The notes below the pieces were generated by a model that saw only the letters and a list, made by a program, of their open reading frames with translations, did no database searches and was not told the DNA's origin. 64,000 nucleotides of DNA from Rhodococcus wratislaviensis (GTDB lineage: Bacteria > Actinomycetota > Actinomycetes > Mycobacteriales > Mycobacteriaceae), in assembly GCF_900455735.1 (NCBI RefSeq), contig NZ_UAUI01000007.1:62001-126000 (forward strand), given 5' to 3'. The translations under genes and the position numbers were made by a program. Positions 61,057-64,000 of this stretch are shown in pieces (positions within the stretch are counted from its first letter, which is position 1; every line of letters starts with the position of its first letter).

Positions 61057-63045
61057 TCAACTCCGGATCCCTTTCGCCAACGGTGGTGTACGGATCCATA
61101 CGTCCACGTGACGCGCTCCGGTTGCGGTGAGTCCGGGTAGCGCGGCGGCCTCGGCGGCGCGGATGGCGTTGACGATGACCAGGACCTCGGCGAATTCGTG
61201 GATGAACACCACGGTCGCCAGGCCGAGGACACCGGTCGCGGCCAACGGGACGAGCACACCGATGATGGCCAGCGACAGCCCGATGTTCTGGAGCATGATG
61301 CGGCGGGCGCGGCGGGCGTGCGCGAGGACCTGGGGCAAATGGCGCAGGTCCTCTCCCATGAGCGCGACGTCGGCGGTTTCGATGGCGACGTCGGTTCCCA
61401 TGGCGCCCATCGCGATTCCGATGTCGGCGGTGGCGAGTGCGGGGGCATCGTTGACGCCGTCGCCGACCATGGCGATTCTCCGGCCTCCGGCGAGTGCGGG
61501 GAGCAGAGCTGCTTTGTCTTCGGGGAGCAGTTCGGCGTGCACGGTGGAGATTCCGGCCTGGGCGGCGAGTGTCTCGGCGGTGCGGCGGTTGTCGCCGGTC
61601 AGCATGGCCACGTCGATGCCCATCCGCCGGAGTCGATGGACGGCCTCGGGTGCCTCGGGGCGCAGTTCGTCGCGGACCGCGATGGCCGCGACGACGGTGG
61701 TGTCTCGCTCGACGAGCACCACGGTGGCGCCTTCGCCCTGGAGGTGGGCGACGTCGTCGGCGAGATCACCGGGGTCGATCCATCCGGGTTTGCCGAGCCG
61801 AAGCGGGATTCCGTCGACGGTGCCGTGCAGCCCGTGACCGGGCACGGCGGTAACGTCCTCGGCGGCGGTGACGTCACGTGCTGCGGTGAGGACGGCCTGC
61901 GCCAGGGGGTGTTCGCTGCGGGCTTCGAGCGCCGCGGCCGCGGTGAGGGCGTCGTGCTCGGATACCCCGTTTCGGGTGATCACCGCGATGACCTGCGGGG
62001 TGTTGCGGGTCAGGGTGCCGGTCTTGTCGAGCGCGACGACTCGGATGCGCCCGAGTTCCTCGAGTGCGGCTCCGCCCTTGACGAGGGCGCCGTGTCGGCT
62101 GGAGGCGCCGATCGCGGCGACAACGGTCAGCGGTACGGCGATCGCCAGGGCACAGGGGGAGGCGGCGACGAGCACGACCAGGGCCCGCTCGATCCACAGC
62201 ATCGCATCGCCGAGCAGGGACCCGAGGCCGGCGACCAGAGCGGCGAGGATCATGATCGCCGGGACCAGAGGGCGGGCGACCCGGTCGGCGAGCCGTTGTC
62301 CGGCACCCTTGCGTTCCTGGGCCTCTTCGACGATGTGCACGATCCGTGCCAGCGAGCTGTCGGCGGCGAGTGCGGTGACCCGTACCTCGACGGCACCGCC
62401 GCCGTTGATCGCCCCGGCATGCACCTCGTCACCGGGGCCGGCCTCGATGGGGACGGATTCGCCGGTGATCGCGGACAGGTCCAGGCTGGTTCGTCCGGAC
62501 CGGATCACCCCGTCGGTGGCTGCCCGCTCGCCGGGCCGCAGCACCATGATGTCGCCGATGGACAGTTCGTCCGGAGCGAGGATGATCTCGGCGCCCTCGC
62601 GCAGGACCGACGCGGTCGGCGGCACGAGGGACAGCAGGGCGCGCAGTCCGCGGCGGGTGCGGGTCACTGCGTAGTGCTCGAGGCCTTCGGCGATGGAGAA
62701 CAGGACGCCGAGCATCGCGGCTTCGGGGATCTGTCCGAGTGCGATCGCGCCGATGGCGGCGATCGTCATCAGGGTGCCGACCCCGACCCGGCCGTGCCGA
62801 AGATTCCGCACCGCCCCGGGAACGAAGGATACCGCGGCGACCACGGCGGCGAGCAGTGCGAGCAGTGTCGCCACACGCTCGGATCCGGCTGTGCCGATGA
62901 GCCATCCGGCGCCGAGCAGGACCGCAGCGATGGCCGCGTACTGCAGCTCGCGGACCTGCCGCAGCCGTTCCGGACCGTCATCGGATGTCGTCGCGCCGGC
63001 GGAGTTCGGCCTCGCGGGTGCAGGCCCGCAGCATGCGTCAGCCAC
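61057..63045 (-). CDS. P1B-type heavy-metal ATPase, SPC class
   Basis: About 662 residues with about eight membrane helices. Phosphorylation motif is ALDKTGTLT, SEHPLA carries the HP motif, and AMVGDGVNDAP the hinge. The metal-site motif in helix 6 is SPC (VAASPCALAIAVP) in place of CPC, and the last helix pair has HEFAEVLVIVNAIR. SPC marks the P1B-4-like group (cobalt, zinc, cadmium or iron). No HMA domain is present; the N-terminus has a Cys-Cys (ADACCGP). GTG 63045 overlaps the cadC-like stop by 8 bases; TTG 63060 is in frame. Efflux of a divalent soft metal is likely; the metal is not certain. Confidence 0.87.
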   Translation of the reverse strand: MADACCGPAPARPNSAGATTSDDGPERLRQVRELQYAAIAAVLLGAGWLIGTAGSERVATLLALLAAVVAAVSFVPGAVRNLRHGRVGVGTLMTIAAIGAIALGQIPEAAMLGVLFSIAEGLEHYAVTRTRRGLRALLSLVPPTASVLREGAEIILAPDELSIGDIMVLRPGERAATDGVIRSGRTSLDLSAITGESVPIEAGPGDEVHAGAINGGGAVEVRVTALAADSSLARIVHIVEEAQERKGAGQRLADRVARPLVPAIMILAALVAGLGSLLGDAMLWIERALVVLVAASPCALAIAVPLTVVAAIGASSRHGALVKGGAALEELGRIRVVALDKTGTLTRNTPQVIAVITRNGVSEHDALTAAAALEARSEHPLAQAVLTAARDVTAAEDVTAVPGHGLHGTVDGIPLRLGKPGWIDPGDLADDVAHLQGEGATVVLVERDTTVVAAIAVRDELRPEAPEAVHRLRRMGIDVAMLTGDNRRTAETLAAQAGISTVHAELLPEDKAALLPALAGGRRIAMVGDGVNDAPALATADIGIAMGAMGTDVAIETADVALMGEDLRHLPQVLAHARRARRIMLQNIGLSLAIIGVLVPLAATGVLGLATVVFIHEFAEVLVIVNAIRAAEAAALPGLTATGARHVDVWIRTPPLAKGIRS

Positions 63046-63451
63046 GGCTGACGTCCGCAATGTCGTTACTGTTCTCGGGTCCGGTGGTCGCCGAAGCGAG
63101 TTCGTCGCCGAGTACCGCGCGCACCAAGCCGTGACCGCGGTCGGTCAGCGCGTACATCACCAACCGGCCGTGCCGCCGGGACGAGACGAGGTCGGCGATC
63201 TTGAGTTGCCGCAGATGGTGCGAGACCAGGTTCTGCGCCTGCACGACCACCCACGCCATGTCGCAGACGCAGAGTTCACCGCCGGAGTACAGGGCGGTGG
63301 CGATCGTCAGCCGGGTGGGATCGCTCAGTGCCCGGGCGGCGGCGGCGGCCGGCTCGACCTGCCGCAGCGGCGGCAACGTGGCACGGATCTGCTCGGCGTG
63401 CGGAAGGTCCAGGCACAGCAGGTCGCAGGTATCGACGCGTTCCTGAGTCAT
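63038..63451 (-). CDS. cadC: CadC-type metal-sensing ArsR repressor
   Basis: A 137-residue ArsR/SmtB regulator. C9 and C13 (CDLLC) with C61 and C63 (ELCVCDMA) reproduce the four-cysteine alpha-3N cadmium/lead/zinc site of CadC. The HTH is VVVQAQNLVSHHLRQLKIADLVSSRRHGRLVMYAL. It overlaps the ATPase gene and forms a metal-responsive operon with it. The ATG lies 6 bases after a -10 TAGTAT, a leaderless pattern. A palindrome overlaps its start. Confidence 0.85.
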   Translation of the reverse strand: MTQERVDTCDLLCLDLPHAEQIRATLPPLRQVEPAAAAARALSDPTRLTIATALYSGGELCVCDMAWVVVQAQNLVSHHLRQLKIADLVSSRRHGRLVMYALTDRGHGLVRAVLGDELASATTGPENSNDIADVSRG

Positions 63452-63531
63452 ATCAATATACTAACGAGCGTTGATATGGGCGGAAACCCTCTCGGGCCGG
63501 CGATCTCGGCGATCTCAGCGCTCGTTAGTAT
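63449..63531. promoter_or_regulatory. Divergent cadC / dsbA promoters with inverted 13-bp cores
   Basis: CGCTCGTTAGTAT occurs twice in opposite orientation: minus strand at 63470-63458 before cadC and plus strand at 63519-63531 before the 19-residue leader ORF. Each contains -10 TAGTAT 6 or 7 bases before an ATG. A palindrome, CATATCAA-N14-TTGATATG (63449-63478), overlaps the cadC copy. These are probable CadC binding sites controlling both directions. Confidence 0.65.
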
Positions 63532-63538
63532 GGCGCGC

Positions 63539-63598
63539 ATGTCCGCTTCGCCGCTTTCGTCCGCTTCCGGTCTGTGCCCGGGGTGGAGTGCCCGATGA
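63539..63598 (+). CDS. 19-residue leader ORF coupled to the DsbA-like gene
   Basis: MSASPLSSASGLCPGWSAR, then TGA overlapping the next ATG (ATGA). Its ATG lies 7 bases after TAGTAT, so it would begin a leaderless mRNA and deliver ribosomes to the DsbA-like gene, which has no clear ribosome-binding site of its own. Coding status is inferred from this arrangement. Confidence 0.5.
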   Translation: MSASPLSSASGLCPGWSAR

Positions 63599-64000
63599 CC
63601 CGCAACGTCACGTTCTCACTGGCCCTGATCGTGGTGTTCGTGCTCGGACTTTCGGCGGTGGTGCTGGCCAACCGCTCCGACGCCGACAGTCGGCCGACCG
63701 CCGGCGGAGCCGAGGCCGCGGCGGTGGCGGCGCGTCCGGACAGCCGTCGGCTGGCCTCCGCTCCCGATGGCCGGGTGACATTCGTGGAATTCCTCGACTT
63801 CGAGTGCGAGGCCTGCCGGGCGGTGTATCCGGCGATCGAGCAGTTGCGCCGCGAGTACGGAGACCGGGTCGGTTTCGTCGTCCGCTACTTCCCGTTGCCC
63901 TCCCATTTCAACGCCGAACGGGCCGCGAGGGCGGTCGAGGCCGCGGCGCAACAGGGCAGGTTCGAGCAGATGTATCAGCGGATGTACGAGACCCAGGCGG
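63595..64000 (+). CDS. DsbA-family thiol oxidoreductase, 3' end outside window
   Basis: The first 135 residues are present. An N-terminal signal anchor (VTFSLALIVVFVLGLSAVVLA) is followed by a linker and a thioredoxin-like domain with active site CEAC in FVEFLDFECEACRAVYPAIEQL. RYFPLPSHFNAERAARAVEAAAQQGRFEQMYQRMYE is the family's helical insertion, as in BdbD/DsbG-like proteins. It acts outside the membrane in disulfide formation or reduction. Divergent from cadC-ATPase and sharing promoter sequence, so it may be metal-induced. Confidence 0.85.
   Translation, partial: MTRNVTFSLALIVVFVLGLSAVVLANRSDADSRPTAGGAEAAAVAARPDSRRLASAPDGRVTFVEFLDFECEACRAVYPAIEQLRREYGDRVGFVVRYFPLPSHFNAERAARAVEAAAQQGRFEQMYQRMYETQA

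Noticed and set aside
60893..64000. Genomic island integrated at the CAT tRNA carrying the metal genes
   Set aside because: No integrase and no repeat of the tRNA 3' end was seen in the window, so the idea cannot be supported here.

Overview
The window is about 64 kb of high-GC DNA from an actinobacterium. It is most likely a Rhodococcus or close Nocardiaceae relative. The reasons are the codon bias towards G/C at third positions, frequent GTG starts, many leaderless promoters (a -10 like TAGNNT 6-8 bases before ATG/GTG), and a core gene order that matches mycobacteria from memory: sir-cysH with a sirohydrochlorin chelatase, hemW, a 105-residue protein, hrcA-dnaJ-rsmE, phoH-ybeY-corC-era, amidase, recO-uppS, zur-smtB-glyS, TPM protein, dgt, dnaG. 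No insertion sequence, integrase, CRISPR array or rRNA was seen.

Layout. 1-5.3 kb: a 5'-truncated MurE-like ligase, then on the minus strand stf0-cysD-cysNC, which makes PAPS and uses it for sulfation. 5.3-6.7 kb: a tandem universal stress protein and a DUF1801 protein. 6.8-12.7 kb: sigL-rslA (ECF sigma factor and zinc anti-sigma factor) and a tightly packed four-gene operon (ThDP enzyme, SRPBCC protein, KAS III-like enzyme, PLP aminotransferase). Near-identical promoters, TGAACC-N16-CGTGTGTA, lie before sigL and before this operon. This is the best candidate for an undescribed pathway. 12.7-18.3 kb: the reductive sulfate assimilation operon sir-cysH-cysD-cysN-chelatase, preceded by a short polycysteine leader ORF that probably acts as a cysteine attenuator.

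18.4-30.8 kb: housekeeping genes (hemW, hrcA, dnaJ, rsmE, phoH, ybeY, corC-like, era), with an MFS exporter/TetR pair and a hydrolase between them. 30.8-46.2 kb: a TetR-amidase unit, then a block that looks inserted relative to the mycobacterial order: MocR regulator/PNPOx-like pair, the full kdpFABCDE potassium system with an extra mini-ORF, an iron-siderophore binding lipoprotein, a second PNPOx-like protein (both with iron-box-like sites), a DUF1905 protein and a lipoprotein hydrolase. 46.3-58.9 kb: recO, uppS, zur, smtB, glyS, a lipoprotein, a TPM protein, a YdcF-like protein, dgt, a secreted lipase and dnaG.

59.2-64 kb: a small membrane protein, tRNA-Asn, an AI-2E-type permease and a CAT-anticodon tRNA. 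These are followed by a metal-resistance module: a CadC-type repressor with an SPC-class P-type ATPase, and a divergent DsbA-like gene cut by the window end.

Several units look co-regulated. Sulfate activation is duplicated, once for sulfation (CysNC with Stf0) and once for reduction (CysN without the kinase, with CysH and sir). Zinc regulators sit opposite a zinc-ribbon glycyl-tRNA synthetase. Outward-facing promoters with the same 13-bp core drive cadC and the DsbA gene. No stretch over 300 bases lacks annotation; the longest intergenic region (18118-18467) holds the polycysteine ORF, its promoter and the sir leader.
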